From the NCBI RefSeq assembly GCF_003096355.1, contig NZ_QEKI01000002.1:62001-126000 (forward strand): a DNA stretch of 64,000 nt, in the 5' to 3' direction. The first letter of the stretch is position 1. Each line of letters begins with the position of its first letter. A program made the position numbers and the translations under genes. Of the stretch, positions 35,722 through 44,001 are shown piece by piece. Under the pieces are notes generated by a model that was not told where the DNA came from, did not search any database, and saw only the letters and a list, made by a program, of their open reading frames with translations. The DNA is from Pontibacter virosus. GTDB taxonomy: Bacteria > Bacteroidota > Bacteroidia > Cytophagales > Hymenobacteraceae.

Positions 35722-35901
35722 ATGTTACTATTTAATGTAAAAATTGTCCCATTAAATCTGTGGTTTATTATTCTAATATTAGATTCTTGTCCGCAAGTAG
35801 TCACAAGCTGGGTATTACGTGAAACTGGCATTAACATTATTAAGATTGAAGCAGAGAATCATAAAGAAAAAAGCACTTATAAAGTATTTGCTACTCGCTA
35901 A
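35722..35901 (+). CDS. Possible 59-residue hydrophobic small protein
   Basis: An ATG frame of 59 codons with a hydrophobic first half ('LWFIILILDSC', lipobox-like) and a charged tail ('INIIKIEAENHKEKSTYKVF'). It lies in the AT-rich insert behind pncB, opposite in direction to the CsgH-like gene. It could be a small lipoprotein or a fragment of a longer gene; no family is recognised and chance cannot be excluded. Confidence 0.25.
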   Translation: MLLFNVKIVPLNLWFIILILDSCPQVVTSWVLRETGINIIKIEAENHKEKSTYKVFATR

Positions 35902-35936
35902 GCCCTTATTGCAAACAGGCCTGAAATAAAGCTATC

Positions 35937-36036
35937 ATCAGTTCAAAACCGGCCTGTTGCTGGCCATTCGCGAGAAAGGCGAGGCTGCTTTGAAAGCGCG
36001 GTAGGCAAATGAGCTTTTGCTATACTTTAGCGTTTG
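35937..36036. repeat. Direct repeat, right copy (duplicate of pncB 3' end)
   Basis: This is the second copy of the pncB tail, still ending in an in-frame TAG in the same register. Changes within the coding part are mostly at third codon positions (ATC/ATT, GCC/GCT, GCA/GCG), with two amino-acid changes. It runs directly into the 3' end of the HNH gene. Together with the left copy it brackets about 0.88 kb. Confidence 0.8.
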
Positions 36037-36317
36037 CGGCCGCGCCTGTTGGAGATGCGCTCGATGCGTTTGCCGCGCACCCACTTAAGGTATTTTTGTA
36101 GGTCTTCGGCCTGTTGCAGCGCAGGTATAGAGTTGTACTGCACGGCCAGTTCCCGGTTGCTGTAGGTCAGGTGCAGGGTGCTGTGGCAGGGCTGGCAAAG
36201 TTCGGCTGTGGCGCCATAGCGACCTCCCTCCTCCCGGGGTACGAGGTGGTGCCGCGAGAGGTATTGCACCTCCCGGCCGCATAGTTCACAAACCAGTTCC
36301 TCCTCTTTCTTTGCCAT
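36027..36317 (-). CDS. Small HNH-type endonuclease-like protein
   Basis: 96 residues: 'LVCELCGREVQYLSRHHLVP', then 'GGRYGATAELCQPCHSTLH', a compact HNH fold with two CxxC pairs for zinc and the H-H..N/H catalytic region, followed by a helix and a basic tail 'GKRIERISNRRGRKR'. Stand-alone HNH proteins of this size are common in Bacteroidota and cyanobacteria; biological role unknown. Its 3' end abuts the right copy of the pncB-end repeat. ATG at 36317. Confidence 0.75.
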   Translation of the reverse strand: MAKKEEELVCELCGREVQYLSRHHLVPREEGGRYGATAELCQPCHSTLHLTYSNRELAVQYNSIPALQQAEDLQKYLKWVRGKRIERISNRRGRKR

Positions 36318-36787
36318 AAGGTTTCTACTTTGTGCGCTGGCTCTCTGTTACGGTTTGCGTTTCAGAGTTGTAGTAAAATCGTAATGCAAGGTCTCCCTGT
36401 GCTTTCTACAAATTGTCTCTATCCGATCGATAGTGAAAATCAACCTCCTGCATACACTATTCCTAACAACAGCCAGCCTTTCCTGCCTAAAACATTTATA
36501 CTGCTCTCAAGGTTTACATGCCTTGCGATCTACTGCAATTACTCGCTGAGAGCAACTCTGTGCAGGTTATGATACAAACTGAAAGATCCGCTGCCCAGGT
36601 ATAGCAATTGCTAGTTGAATCACGTATACACAAGGTTCTTTGGTTAGTCAATGGTATGAATTTTAAGCTGACGCCATATCCACCACTATTAAAGCGGACG
36701 CAGAATGCAGGCAGCAGTAAAATTCACATCCAAGCTGATGGAATTATTTGTACATTGGCGCCCTGTCTTGATTTCAATGTTTAAACT
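36318..36787. other. Gene-free spacer before the MFS gene
   Basis: 470 bases between divergently transcribed HNH and MFS genes. An 80-codon frame at 36330-36572 has no recognisable features. No strong -33/-7 pair, riboswitch-like fold or hairpin terminator was seen. Confidence 0.45.
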
Positions 36788-38044
36788 ATGAATAGATTCC
36801 GGGATGATAATCCTGCTTCGATAACCGCTCCTGCACAAGAGGCTCTGGTGCCGAAAGATCAGATTCGGGAGGGCCTGCTGATCTTTCTGCTGGCAGCGAT
36901 CCAGTTCACGCACATGATGGACTTTGTGATCATGATGCCGCTGGGGCCTCAGCTAATGCGAGTTTTCAACATCTCTCCCCGCGAGTTTGGCCTGCTGGTC
37001 TCTGCCTATACCTTCAGTGCAGCCATTGCCGGTTTTGTGAGCGCCCTCTTCATCGATCGCTTCGACCGCAAGCATGCTCTGCTGGCACTTTACGTAGGGT
37101 TTATTGTGGGCACGCTGGGTTGTGCCATTGCCCCTAACTATGGATTGCTGCTGCTGGCCAGGGTGGTGGCCGGTGGATTTGGTGGCGTGTTGGGGGCGCT
37201 GGTACTAGCCATTATTGGCGATGCCATACCCGAGCAGCGCCGTGGCGCGGCTACTGGTCGCGTGATGGCGGCATTTTCGGTGGCCTCTATAGCCGGTATA
37301 CCCATCGGGCTTTACCTGGCCAGTGAGATGAGCTGGCACGCTCCCTTTTACCTCCTTGTAGGTTTGAGCGTGGTTATACTGCTGGTGGCCGTGCGTTTCC
37401 TGCCGGCCATGCGCGGACACCTGACTAATGCCAAACCCGGCAATCCGTTTCGTGCGCTTAAGGCGATGGTGGTGCAGCCCAACCTGCAATGGGCCATGGC
37501 GCTCACCGTCACCCTCACTATGGCGGGCTTCCTGGTGGTGCCGTTCATCAGTCCGTATATGGTGGCTAATGTGGGCTTTACGGAGCGCGACCTCAGCTAC
37601 ATCTACCTGTTCGGTGGACTTGCTACTGTCTTCACCTCCCAATGGGCGGGGCGCCTGGCCGACAGGTATGGCAAGCACTTCATCTTCCGGTGGGCTGCCA
37701 TTCTCTCCATTATCCCGATTGTGCTCATCACCAATCTGCCGCCTGTGGACATGGTGCTGGCACTTACTGTGTCTACGTTTTTCTTTATCTTATTTGGGGC
37801 TCGCTTTGTGCCCGCCATGTCGCTGGTCACGTCCAGCGTGGAGCCGGAGTTGCGTGGCAGCTTCATGAGCATCAACTCATCAGTTCAACAGCTGGGGGCA
37901 GGTATAGCAGCTTTCGTAAGCGGCCTTATTGTGCAGGAAACAGCCAGTGGCTCGCTCACTCACTTCAATTGGGTGGGCATTATGGCGAGTGTGGTAACGC
38001 TGGTGGCTGTGTGGACCGTGAGCCGCATCCGGGCAGTAGGCTGA
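36788..38044 (+). CDS. MFS transporter (DHA1-like)
   Basis: 418 residues with twelve predicted helices. The loop 2-3 motif 'DRFDRKHALL' and 'GDAIPEQRRGAATGRVMAAF' are typical of the drug:H+ antiporter-1 branch of the major facilitator superfamily. The substrate cannot be told. The N-terminal about 30 residues are soluble and may be in excess; an alternative start is not evident. A terminator follows 10 bases after the stop. Confidence 0.88.
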   Translation: MNRFRDDNPASITAPAQEALVPKDQIREGLLIFLLAAIQFTHMMDFVIMMPLGPQLMRVFNISPREFGLLVSAYTFSAAIAGFVSALFIDRFDRKHALLALYVGFIVGTLGCAIAPNYGLLLLARVVAGGFGGVLGALVLAIIGDAIPEQRRGAATGRVMAAFSVASIAGIPIGLYLASEMSWHAPFYLLVGLSVVILLVAVRFLPAMRGHLTNAKPGNPFRALKAMVVQPNLQWAMALTVTLTMAGFLVVPFISPYMVANVGFTERDLSYIYLFGGLATVFTSQWAGRLADRYGKHFIFRWAAILSIIPIVLITNLPPVDMVLALTVSTFFFILFGARFVPAMSLVTSSVEPELRGSFMSINSSVQQLGAGIAAFVSGLIVQETASGSLTHFNWVGIMASVVTLVAVWTVSRIRAVG

Positions 38045-38053
38045 CAGGTATAG

Positions 38054-38082
38054 AAAAAGCCGCTCGTAAGGGCGGCTTTTTT
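38054..38082. terminator. Bidirectional terminator between MFS and receiver genes
   Basis: Stem AAAAGCCGC / GCGGCTTTT with an 8-base loop, A-rich on one side and T-rich on the other. It separates convergent genes and could serve both. Confidence 0.8.
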
Positions 38083-38086
38083 ATTT

Positions 38087-38518
38087 TTATCGGAGCGTCC
38101 GTTGCGCGAAAAAGTTCGGAGTGAAGACCGGGTAGTGCGTTTTGCCGTTCCGGAGCAGTTGTAGCACTTCCCGCAATTCCTCAGGGTCGGCGCTCTTGAG
38201 CAGGTACCCGTGCACGCCTTCTTCGAGGAGCTTCTTCACTAGTTCTTCTTCCCCATACATGGACACTATCAGGATCTTTACTTTGCGGTATTTGCTAAGC
38301 ACGTAACGGGCCACGGCAATGCCATCCATATCAGGCATTTCGAGGTCCAGCATGATGATGTCAGGCAGGTTGCCCTCTATTTTCTCGAGTAGCTCTGCGC
38401 CATTAGCCGCGTCACTTATCACAGTAATCTCCTCGAAATTCTTCAGAATCTCGATTACTCCCTTCCTGAAAAGGGTGTGATCATCCGCGATCGCAAGTGT
38501 AAGTGGCTGCAGCTCCAT
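38087..38518 (-). CDS. Receiver-only response regulator (NarL-type, no DNA-binding domain)
   Basis: 143 residues: one REC domain with D12/D13, phospho-acceptor Asp58 ('IIMLDLEMPDMDG'), Ser86 and Lys108 ('YLLKSADP'). The sequence is closest in style to NarL/FixJ regulators, but the usual LuxR-type helix-turn-helix is missing; the protein ends about 20 residues after the receiver. Output is therefore probably through protein contact or phosphotransfer. Last gene of a four-gene leftward operon with the kinase at 38529-39359 (10-base gap). Confidence 0.82.
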   Translation of the reverse strand: MELQPLTLAIADDHTLFRKGVIEILKNFEEITVISDAANGAELLEKIEGNLPDIIMLDLEMPDMDGIAVARYVLSKYRKVKILIVSMYGEEELVKKLLEEGVHGYLLKSADPEELREVLQLLRNGKTHYPVFTPNFFAQRTLR

Positions 38519-38528
38519 GTAGTAAAGC

Positions 38529-39359
38529 TTAGGTTAGCAAACCAAAGTTATAAATAATAACGATAATATAAGCAACAGGTATAACTATTTCGGCTTTGAT
38601 GCCTGCTCCCAGCTTCGAAAAGAAATTGATGGCACCGTTGAGCAGATCTACGCGGTTCTGCAGGTTTTTCAGGCCCAGTCCGCTACTTCCACTGCCTGTA
38701 TCCAGCGTGGTGTCGTAGTTAAAACCCTTCCCATTGTCGGTGTAACTCAAGGTCAGTTTATCACCTTCCCGATGCAGGTTAATCGTAATCAGACTCGCTT
38801 CTGCATACTTGAGGGTGTTGTTCACAAGCTCTTGCAAAATGCGGAACAACAGCAACTCCTGCCTGGCCTGCAAACGGAAATTCTCGAGGTTGTGGGTAAA
38901 CTTCACTTCAAGGCCACTATCAGGAGGCACCGAATGCGCCAGGCTGTTGATTGCCTGCACGAGTCCCATTTTGTCGAGTACTACGGGCAAAAGGTCGTGG
39001 GAGATGCGGCGCACGCTTTGGATGGCCTCATCGAGCAGTTCTTTGGAACGATGTGCAGTTTCGGCAGCCGCTTCGTTTTCGGCGCACTTGCGCTCTACCT
39101 GGCCAATGTTGAGCCGGATCAGGGCCAGCATACCTCCTACTTCGTCGTGCAGGTCGCGGGCTACACGGCGGCGCTCTTCTTCCTGCGCTTCCAGGGCTGC
39201 CTCCAGCATCTGCCGCTGGCGCAGTTCCTGCAGTTCGCGCAGGTGCTCCTGGTGCTGCAACATGCGCCGCTGGTAGGCAAACACAAACACGATAATGCCA
39301 ATGGCGAGCACCAACAGAACAGGCGTAATGATCAGCAGAGGGGTTAATGTTTCTATCAT
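38529..39359 (-). CDS. HisKA_3-type sensor histidine kinase
   Basis: 276 residues: one membrane helix (about 7-28), coiled coil, the NarX-style dimerisation/phosphotransfer motif 'RRVARDLHDEVGGMLA' with His71, and HATPase_c with 'ELVNNTLKYAEA', 'DNGKGF' and 'GLGLKNLQNRV'. There is essentially no sensory domain, so sensing is likely delegated to the multi-helix protein encoded just upstream, whose stop overlaps this start by four bases (39356-39359). Confidence 0.9.
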   Translation of the reverse strand: MIETLTPLLIITPVLLVLAIGIIVFVFAYQRRMLQHQEHLRELQELRQRQMLEAALEAQEEERRRVARDLHDEVGGMLALIRLNIGQVERKCAENEAAAETAHRSKELLDEAIQSVRRISHDLLPVVLDKMGLVQAINSLAHSVPPDSGLEVKFTHNLENFRLQARQELLLFRILQELVNNTLKYAEASLITINLHREGDKLTLSYTDNGKGFNYDTTLDTGSGSSGLGLKNLQNRVDLLNGAINFFSKLGAGIKAEIVIPVAYIIVIIYNFGLLT

Positions 39360-40015
39360 GCGGCCATTCTCCTTAAGATAAATGCATGGCTAATATAAAA
39401 AAGAACATTCAGCACCATGATGATGGCTAAACAGATGCGTGCTGTGTCGTCTGAAATGGCCAGTGCCTCATTAAAAATGGCATATGACATGCTTGTCCCC
39501 GCGTAATAGATCAGGATGGCGCAACTCAACAAAAACATGGGGTCACGGTCCAGGTATACAACTTTAGCGTTGTTTGCGACCTTATAAAAGTAGGTGATGG
39601 CCATCATGATCAGCATCGCATTGGCTGCTATTCTTGATACTGAGTTCATTTTCATTATGCCGTCCGCAGTAAATGCATCATAAAAAATTAACAAACATAG
39701 CACGACCATCCCGCCAACAATGGCTCTCTTCAGCAGGAGTTTGTTAAAGCTGTAATAAAAAACACCAGCTAATACACTGAATCCGAACAAAGTATAGAGA
39801 TGACTTAGCCAGAGATTATTTCTAGTACCCATTACCACCGTAATCCACGATATCGCTTCTGTCAGCACGCCTATGGTTATAAACAGAAAGAGCAAATTGA
39901 ATTTCGCGCTCTTGTGTTTTCTGATCAACCACAGACCAATGACAAAAGGCAGAACAGGACTCAATACTGCTGCCCACTTCAAGTAGGGGTAGATATGTCC
40001 TATAAAGAACTCCAT
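39356..40015 (-). CDS. Multi-helix membrane protein partner of the histidine kinase
   Basis: 219 residues with about seven membrane helices and short loops, no known catalytic motif. Its stop overlaps the kinase start (4 bases) and its start overlaps the stop of the small CPPxC gene (1 base). Such translational coupling suggests a fixed complex: this protein would supply the sensor part for the kinase, which has none. Family not named; similar gene orders occur in other Bacteroidota to my knowledge. Confidence 0.65.
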   Translation of the reverse strand: MEFFIGHIYPYLKWAAVLSPVLPFVIGLWLIRKHKSAKFNLLFLFITIGVLTEAISWITVVMGTRNNLWLSHLYTLFGFSVLAGVFYYSFNKLLLKRAIVGGMVVLCLLIFYDAFTADGIMKMNSVSRIAANAMLIMMAITYFYKVANNAKVVYLDRDPMFLLSCAILIYYAGTSMSYAIFNEALAISDDTARICLAIIMVLNVLFYISHAFILRRMAA

Positions 40016-40329
40016 TAACCGGCCAACTCGCTACTGTTAACGGAACAATCAGGCGGACACGGACTGGATAAGTCCAGAATCAGCCCTTCGGTCATATCAT
40101 TTCCTTCAGCGTCTGTTCCAACCAGCAACAACTGCTGTTCTCCGTTATCGTCCAGGGCATAATAGATGCGCATCGCCATACAACCTTCCTGTTCAAGTAA
40201 CTTCTTTACAGTTTCGCCCCCGAACAGGTGCGAATTGGTTTTGCCTCTGCCGCTGGTTCTGTAGTTGGCTGTCCACTCTTTTGCTTGAGCAAGGTCAATA
40301 GGCCCGCCCTCGGTTCCTGTTATTTCCAT
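40015..40329 (-). CDS. Small soluble protein with CPPxC motif, first gene of the sensory operon
   Basis: 104 residues, soluble. Conserved-looking features are 'EGCMAMRIYYALDDNGEQQL' (around 49-66), 'LVGTDAEGNDM' and a C-terminal 'CPPDC' at 91-95. Similar Bacteroidota proteins with 'GC.g.RIYYG.D' and 'CPP.C' exist without known function. Being the first gene of an operon with overlapping stops and starts, it is probably a dedicated component of the signalling unit, perhaps a ligand- or metal-binding adaptor. Confidence 0.6.
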   Translation of the reverse strand: MEITGTEGGPIDLAQAKEWTANYRTSGRGKTNSHLFGGETVKKLLEQEGCMAMRIYYALDDNGEQQLLLVGTDAEGNDMTEGLILDLSSPCPPDCSVNSSELAG

Positions 40330-40350
40330 GTAAACTTGATTTGTTCATAG

Positions 40351-40424
40351 GTAAGATTAAATGTAAATATAGAAAATTTTAGATAAAGCAATTTATAGTA
40401 TTTTTATCTTTAAAATAATCTTAC
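40351..40424. promoter_or_regulatory. Inverted repeat in the divergent promoter region
   Basis: GTAAGATT at 40351-40358 and AATCTTAC at 40417-40424 are exact inverted copies, each next to an AAATGTAA/TTACATTT-like word. They frame the AT-rich spacer between the leftward sensory operon and the rightward methyltransferase, so they could be paired operator half-sites. Confidence 0.35.
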
Positions 40425-40442
40425 ATTTCACAAATAGAACGG

Positions 40443-41240
40443 ATGGAACAGGAATATTTTGAAGCGAACAGAGATGCCTGGAACCTGCGCACAGCCGTGC
40501 ACAAGGATTCTGCCTTTTATGACGTGGCTGGGTTTAAGGCAGGGAAATCCAGCCTCAACGCCATAGAACTGGAGGAGCTGGGGCCTGTTGCCGGAAAGAG
40601 CCTGCTGCATCTGCAATGCCACTTCGGACAGGACACCCTCTCCTGGGCCAGACTAGGTGCCGAAGCCACCGGTATAGACCTGTCGGACGAAGCGATTAAG
40701 GAAGCGGAGAAGTTGAACCGGGAGCTTGGTCTGAATGCCCGCTTCGTGTGCTCCAATGTGTATGATTTGAAAGAGAACCTGCAGGGGCAGTTCGACATTG
40801 TGTTCACTTCCTACGGCGTGATCGGCTGGCTACCCGACCTGAACCGCTGGGCTGAGGTGATCGCGCATTTCCTGAAACCAGGCGGCACTTTCTACATGGC
40901 CGAATTCCACCCGGTGGTTTGGATGTTTGACAATGACTTCACACAAGTACAGTACCCCTACCACAATACCCCAGAGCCAATTGTAGAAGAGCAGACGGGA
41001 ACCTACGCCGACCCCAATTCTCCTATCAGGTATAAGGAATACTCTTGGGACCACAGCCTGAGCGAAGTGATCACGGCACTGCTGAACCAGGGACTGGAAC
41101 TGGAGCTTTTCCACGAATTCCCCTACTCCCCTTACAACTGCTTCAGCCATACCGTGCAGGGACCCGACGGCTACTGGCGCATCCAGCATCTGCAAAACCT
41201 GATCCCGATGGTATATTCCCTGAAGTGTACGAAGGTGTAG
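40443..41240 (+). CDS. Class I SAM-dependent methyltransferase
   Basis: 265 residues with a Rossmann methyltransferase domain: 'LLHLQCHFGQDTLSWARLGA' (motif I, in a L-x-C-x-x-G-x-D-T form), 'ATGIDLSDEAI' (motif II) and 'FDIVFTSYGVIGWLPDL'. The C-terminal part 'MAEFHPVVWMFDN' is characteristic of a family of UbiE-like enzymes from diverse bacteria. Substrate unknown. Transcribed divergently from the sensory operon. Confidence 0.85.
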   Translation: MEQEYFEANRDAWNLRTAVHKDSAFYDVAGFKAGKSSLNAIELEELGPVAGKSLLHLQCHFGQDTLSWARLGAEATGIDLSDEAIKEAEKLNRELGLNARFVCSNVYDLKENLQGQFDIVFTSYGVIGWLPDLNRWAEVIAHFLKPGGTFYMAEFHPVVWMFDNDFTQVQYPYHNTPEPIVEEQTGTYADPNSPIRYKEYSWDHSLSEVITALLNQGLELELFHEFPYSPYNCFSHTVQGPDGYWRIQHLQNLIPMVYSLKCTKV

Positions 41241-41253
41241 GGTTTGTCGGGTT

Positions 41254-42015
41254 GTTATTCCCCTGATCCCAAGGGGGACTATCAACTACTGCTTCCCCAC
41301 CTGTCATCCTGGAAGGATCTTGATTGAAGGGAGATCAGGCTCTCGCTATAACACACCCCTGCCCCTCTCTTTATAGAGGGCTCCTACCCCGAGAGGGGAA
41401 TCTCCGCCACTACCAATTGCCAGGTTTAACTTTCGTGGATGTAGGTCATGCTTTGCTGTACCGGGTCCAACCATCCCTAACCCCTCCTTATCCAAGGCGG
41501 GGAGTCCGTAACTGCCGATTCGAAGGGATAGGGGGCGTGGCTGCAGTTTCATGTGCACGATTGTCATCCCCCTACCCTTCAAAGGGGGACTTTCAGCCAT
41601 CACCTATTCCATGTATAAGCTTTATCGTTATTGCTACAGTCCACTGGCAGGTATAGCAAGACTAACTTGCCCCTTGAGCAATGAAACAGATCACTTCAGC
41701 CAAGTGCACTTTTCGGCGCTCCACTGTTCGAGCGTTCAGCGAGTGGGGGTGGGGGCCCTCGATTTGGAGCGTCTTGATTTTTTTGCCTACTGGGGGGAGG
41801 GGCCTTCTCTTTTTTCATCAAGGAAAAAAGTAGGTGCCCGCCTCACAGGCGAAGCGATGAAATAAGGCAGCTTTAGGTATAGTTAGACCACTGCTAAGCC
41901 AGGTATAGGTATAATGCCTGCTATGCCTTAGACTAGGCTAGAAGCTCCACCATAGTATACACGAGCGTGGACGCTCGCGCCATAAACAATACCCCGTCGG
42001 TCAGACGAAAAAAAC
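41254..42015. repeat. Mosaic intergenic repeat, copy C
   Basis: About 760 non-coding bases with the same ordered blocks as copies A and B: GTCATCCTGGAAGGATCTTGATTGAAGGGAG, ACACCCCTGCCCCTCTC, CCGGGTCCAACCATCCCTAA, GTGCACGATTGTCATCCCCCT, CCACTGGCAGGTATAGCAAGACTAACTTGC, CAGCGAGT, GTCTTGATTTTTTTGCCTAC, ACGAGCG(T)GGACGCTCGCGCCATA and CCCCGT(C)GGTCAGACGAAAAAAA. Compared with copy B, the GCCTAC hairpin has a G-rich insertion in its left arm (41791-41809). Frames through it are artefacts. Confidence 0.75.
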
Positions 42016-42031
42016 TATAATGAAACCACCT

Positions 42032-43267
42032 TTACGGATTCGTCTCAAACGACTGCATCCAGGGAATCAAATCCGTGAGCATCGGAATCAAGCTACTGCT
42101 GTGCGTGCCATTCTTAACAGGTATAAGCTCCAGACTTGGCGCACCCGCTGCTTTCATGCGCTCATAGGTTTGCCTAGAGTTGTCATAGGGTACAATCACA
42201 TCGGCAGTGCCATGGTAGAGGCGCGTCGGGCTTTGCGGCACCCAGTTGTTGAAGCTATTGTCCTGCAGGGCTTTTTTGAGCGCCTGCTCGCCACTGCCAC
42301 GGAGCTCTTCCAGAAACGATGCTGCAAATAACTGTTCAGTTTGGGTGGTTAGCTGCTGGTTGATGGCGCTGCCGCTGTATTGCCCGTTAAACATGGTAGC
42401 CAGTCGGGTAGCATATGGCTCCTGGTAAAAATCGGTGAGCGGGCGATTCCACTCGTAGGTTTTGTTGTAGCTCATCAGCACATACGCCAGGTAGGCTGGG
42501 TAGGTATAGGGCTTACCCGCCGCCACATCAGCCAGCATGCTGGTCAGGTCGTAGCCACCGGCCCCTGCACCGGAGGCGGTGATTTTCAGGCCATGTTCCG
42601 GGTTCGTTTCTATTTCCTTCTGTGCAGCCAGTGTTACGTAGCCGCCTTCGGAGTAGCCCGCCAGAAACAATTGGCCATTGTCGGCTATACCTTCCTGTGC
42701 ATACAGCGACTTGGCTGCCTTGATCATATCTACCACGGCTATACCTGACGACTGCTGATGGTAATAAGGGTGCAACAGATTTTTAGAAGCTCCGAAACCC
42801 AGGTAGTCAGGTATAAGGGTGATATAGCCTCCGGAGGCAAACACCTCAAAGCCCGTCAGGCCGCCGCTCATGGCAGAGGGCGCTTCGTCGTGCTTGAAGA
42901 TGGTGCCATGCTGCACGCTCAGCACCGGAGCCGCCGCAGTCAAATTCATCGGCAGCGCGACTAAGCCGGAAGCCTCGGTTTCACGGCCCTGGAAAGTGGT
43001 GCGGTAACTCACTTTGTAAATCGCCACATCGTACTTAATCTGGCTTTGGAAGCTGCCGGCATAAGCTACGGCCAATTGTTTGAGCGTGGCAGCGGACAGG
43101 GTGCCCACTTTCTCGGACGATACGAGCAGCTCGCGCTCCGCCACATCTTCAGGTATAGCCGCATCGCTTTTGCTGCAGGAACCGAGTGGTAAGGTGGCTG
43201 GTAAGATAAGGGCGGCAATCGCCAGGGTGCTGATCCAGTGCCTCAGCTTATATTTTAGGTTCGTCAT
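42032..43267 (-). CDS. Secretory-lipase-like alpha/beta hydrolase lipoprotein
   Basis: 411 residues. Lipoprotein signal with lipobox LGSC (Cys31), then an alpha/beta hydrolase with nucleophile Ser206 in 'GYSEGG', Asp356 in 'HGTADVIVP' and His389 in 'NGTHSSS', forming a complete catalytic triad. The layout resembles fungal/bacterial secretory lipases (LIP family) or feruloyl-esterase-like hydrolases. Located in the periplasm or outer surface. Alone in its transcript; repeat copy C lies at its 3' end. Confidence 0.82.
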   Translation of the reverse strand: MTNLKYKLRHWISTLAIAALILPATLPLGSCSKSDAAIPEDVAERELLVSSEKVGTLSAATLKQLAVAYAGSFQSQIKYDVAIYKVSYRTTFQGRETEASGLVALPMNLTAAAPVLSVQHGTIFKHDEAPSAMSGGLTGFEVFASGGYITLIPDYLGFGASKNLLHPYYHQQSSGIAVVDMIKAAKSLYAQEGIADNGQLFLAGYSEGGYVTLAAQKEIETNPEHGLKITASGAGAGGYDLTSMLADVAAGKPYTYPAYLAYVLMSYNKTYEWNRPLTDFYQEPYATRLATMFNGQYSGSAINQQLTTQTEQLFAASFLEELRGSGEQALKKALQDNSFNNWVPQSPTRLYHGTADVIVPYDNSRQTYERMKAAGAPSLELIPVKNGTHSSSLIPMLTDLIPWMQSFETNP

Positions 43268-43454
43268 GTTGCTCGGGAGAATCTTGTACTTACATTAATC
43301 TTCCCATGCCGTCTATAGTTCCCAATTGGTAGATAAAGGTATGACACCAATGCCGGTTGTAGCTAAGCACTAACCTGTGTGGCGGGAAACAACCTGCTGT
43401 GCCCTGAGAGATTTCTAGGGGGCAGCCTTTTACCAGCTTAAGCAGTTTATCCTT

Positions 43455-43462
43455 TAGTTTTG
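43455..43462 (+). promoter_or_regulatory. Candidate -7 box of the thioredoxin gene
   Basis: TAGTTTTG matches TAnnTTTG and lies 33 bases before the start codon. No clear -33 TTTG is at the right distance. Confidence 0.35.
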
Positions 43463-43494
43463 CGTTTCGTAAAAACAGGTTAAACAAGAGAACT

Positions 43495-43803
43495 ATGGCA
43501 AAGAAATCATTCGCTGAACTGATAAAAAGCCCTGGCATGCCGGTGCTTGTAGACTTTTACGCTGACTGGTGCGGCCCTTGCAAAATGATGAACCCCGTGG
43601 TAGAGCAGTTGGCCAAAGAATTTTCAGGAAAGCTGAAGGTCATCAAAATAAACGTGGACAAAAACCAGGCGGCCGCTCAGCAGTACCGCGTACAGGGCGT
43701 GCCTACTTTCATGCTTTTCAAAAACGGGCAGGTCGTCTGGAAACAGGCCGGAGCCGTTCCTGGTCACCAGCTCAATCAGATCATTCAGCAGCACACCAGT
43801 TGA
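43495..43803 (+). CDS. Thioredoxin
   Basis: 102 residues, a single thioredoxin domain with active site 'WCGPCK' (Cys26, Cys29), 'KINVDKNQAAAQQYRVQGVP' and cis-Pro before 'TFMLFKNG'. Cytoplasmic (no signal). A TAGTTTTG box at 43455-43462 lies 33 bases upstream and could be its -7 element. It is a general disulfide reductase; several thioredoxins usually coexist in these genomes. Confidence 0.92.
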   Translation: MAKKSFAELIKSPGMPVLVDFYADWCGPCKMMNPVVEQLAKEFSGKLKVIKINVDKNQAAAQQYRVQGVPTFMLFKNGQVVWKQAGAVPGHQLNQIIQQHTS

Positions 43804-44001
43804 TCAGGTATAGCCTGGTGTGGCTAGACAAAACACAGAGATACGGGCTCTTTGGGTACATGGTATGGCAGGCACTTCTTCCGGAAGCCGGTCAGGTATA
43901 GCAGCCCCGCTGTTCGCTTTTGAAAAAATATCTGGGCGCCGAAGCAACCCTTTCGCCCCGGAAGGCATCTATAGAACTGAAATAGCTTCACAAAGAAAAA
44001 A

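Noticed and set aside
36330..36572. 80-codon frame before the MFS gene
   Set aside because: No ribosome-binding site, no domain, and biased toward chance composition.
41324..41865. Two rightward frames in repeat copy C
   Set aside because: Same type of by-product as in copy A; they read through the shared hairpin blocks.
43290..43538. 82-codon leftward frame over the thioredoxin promoter
   Set aside because: It overlaps the thioredoxin start antisense and covers a candidate -7 box.
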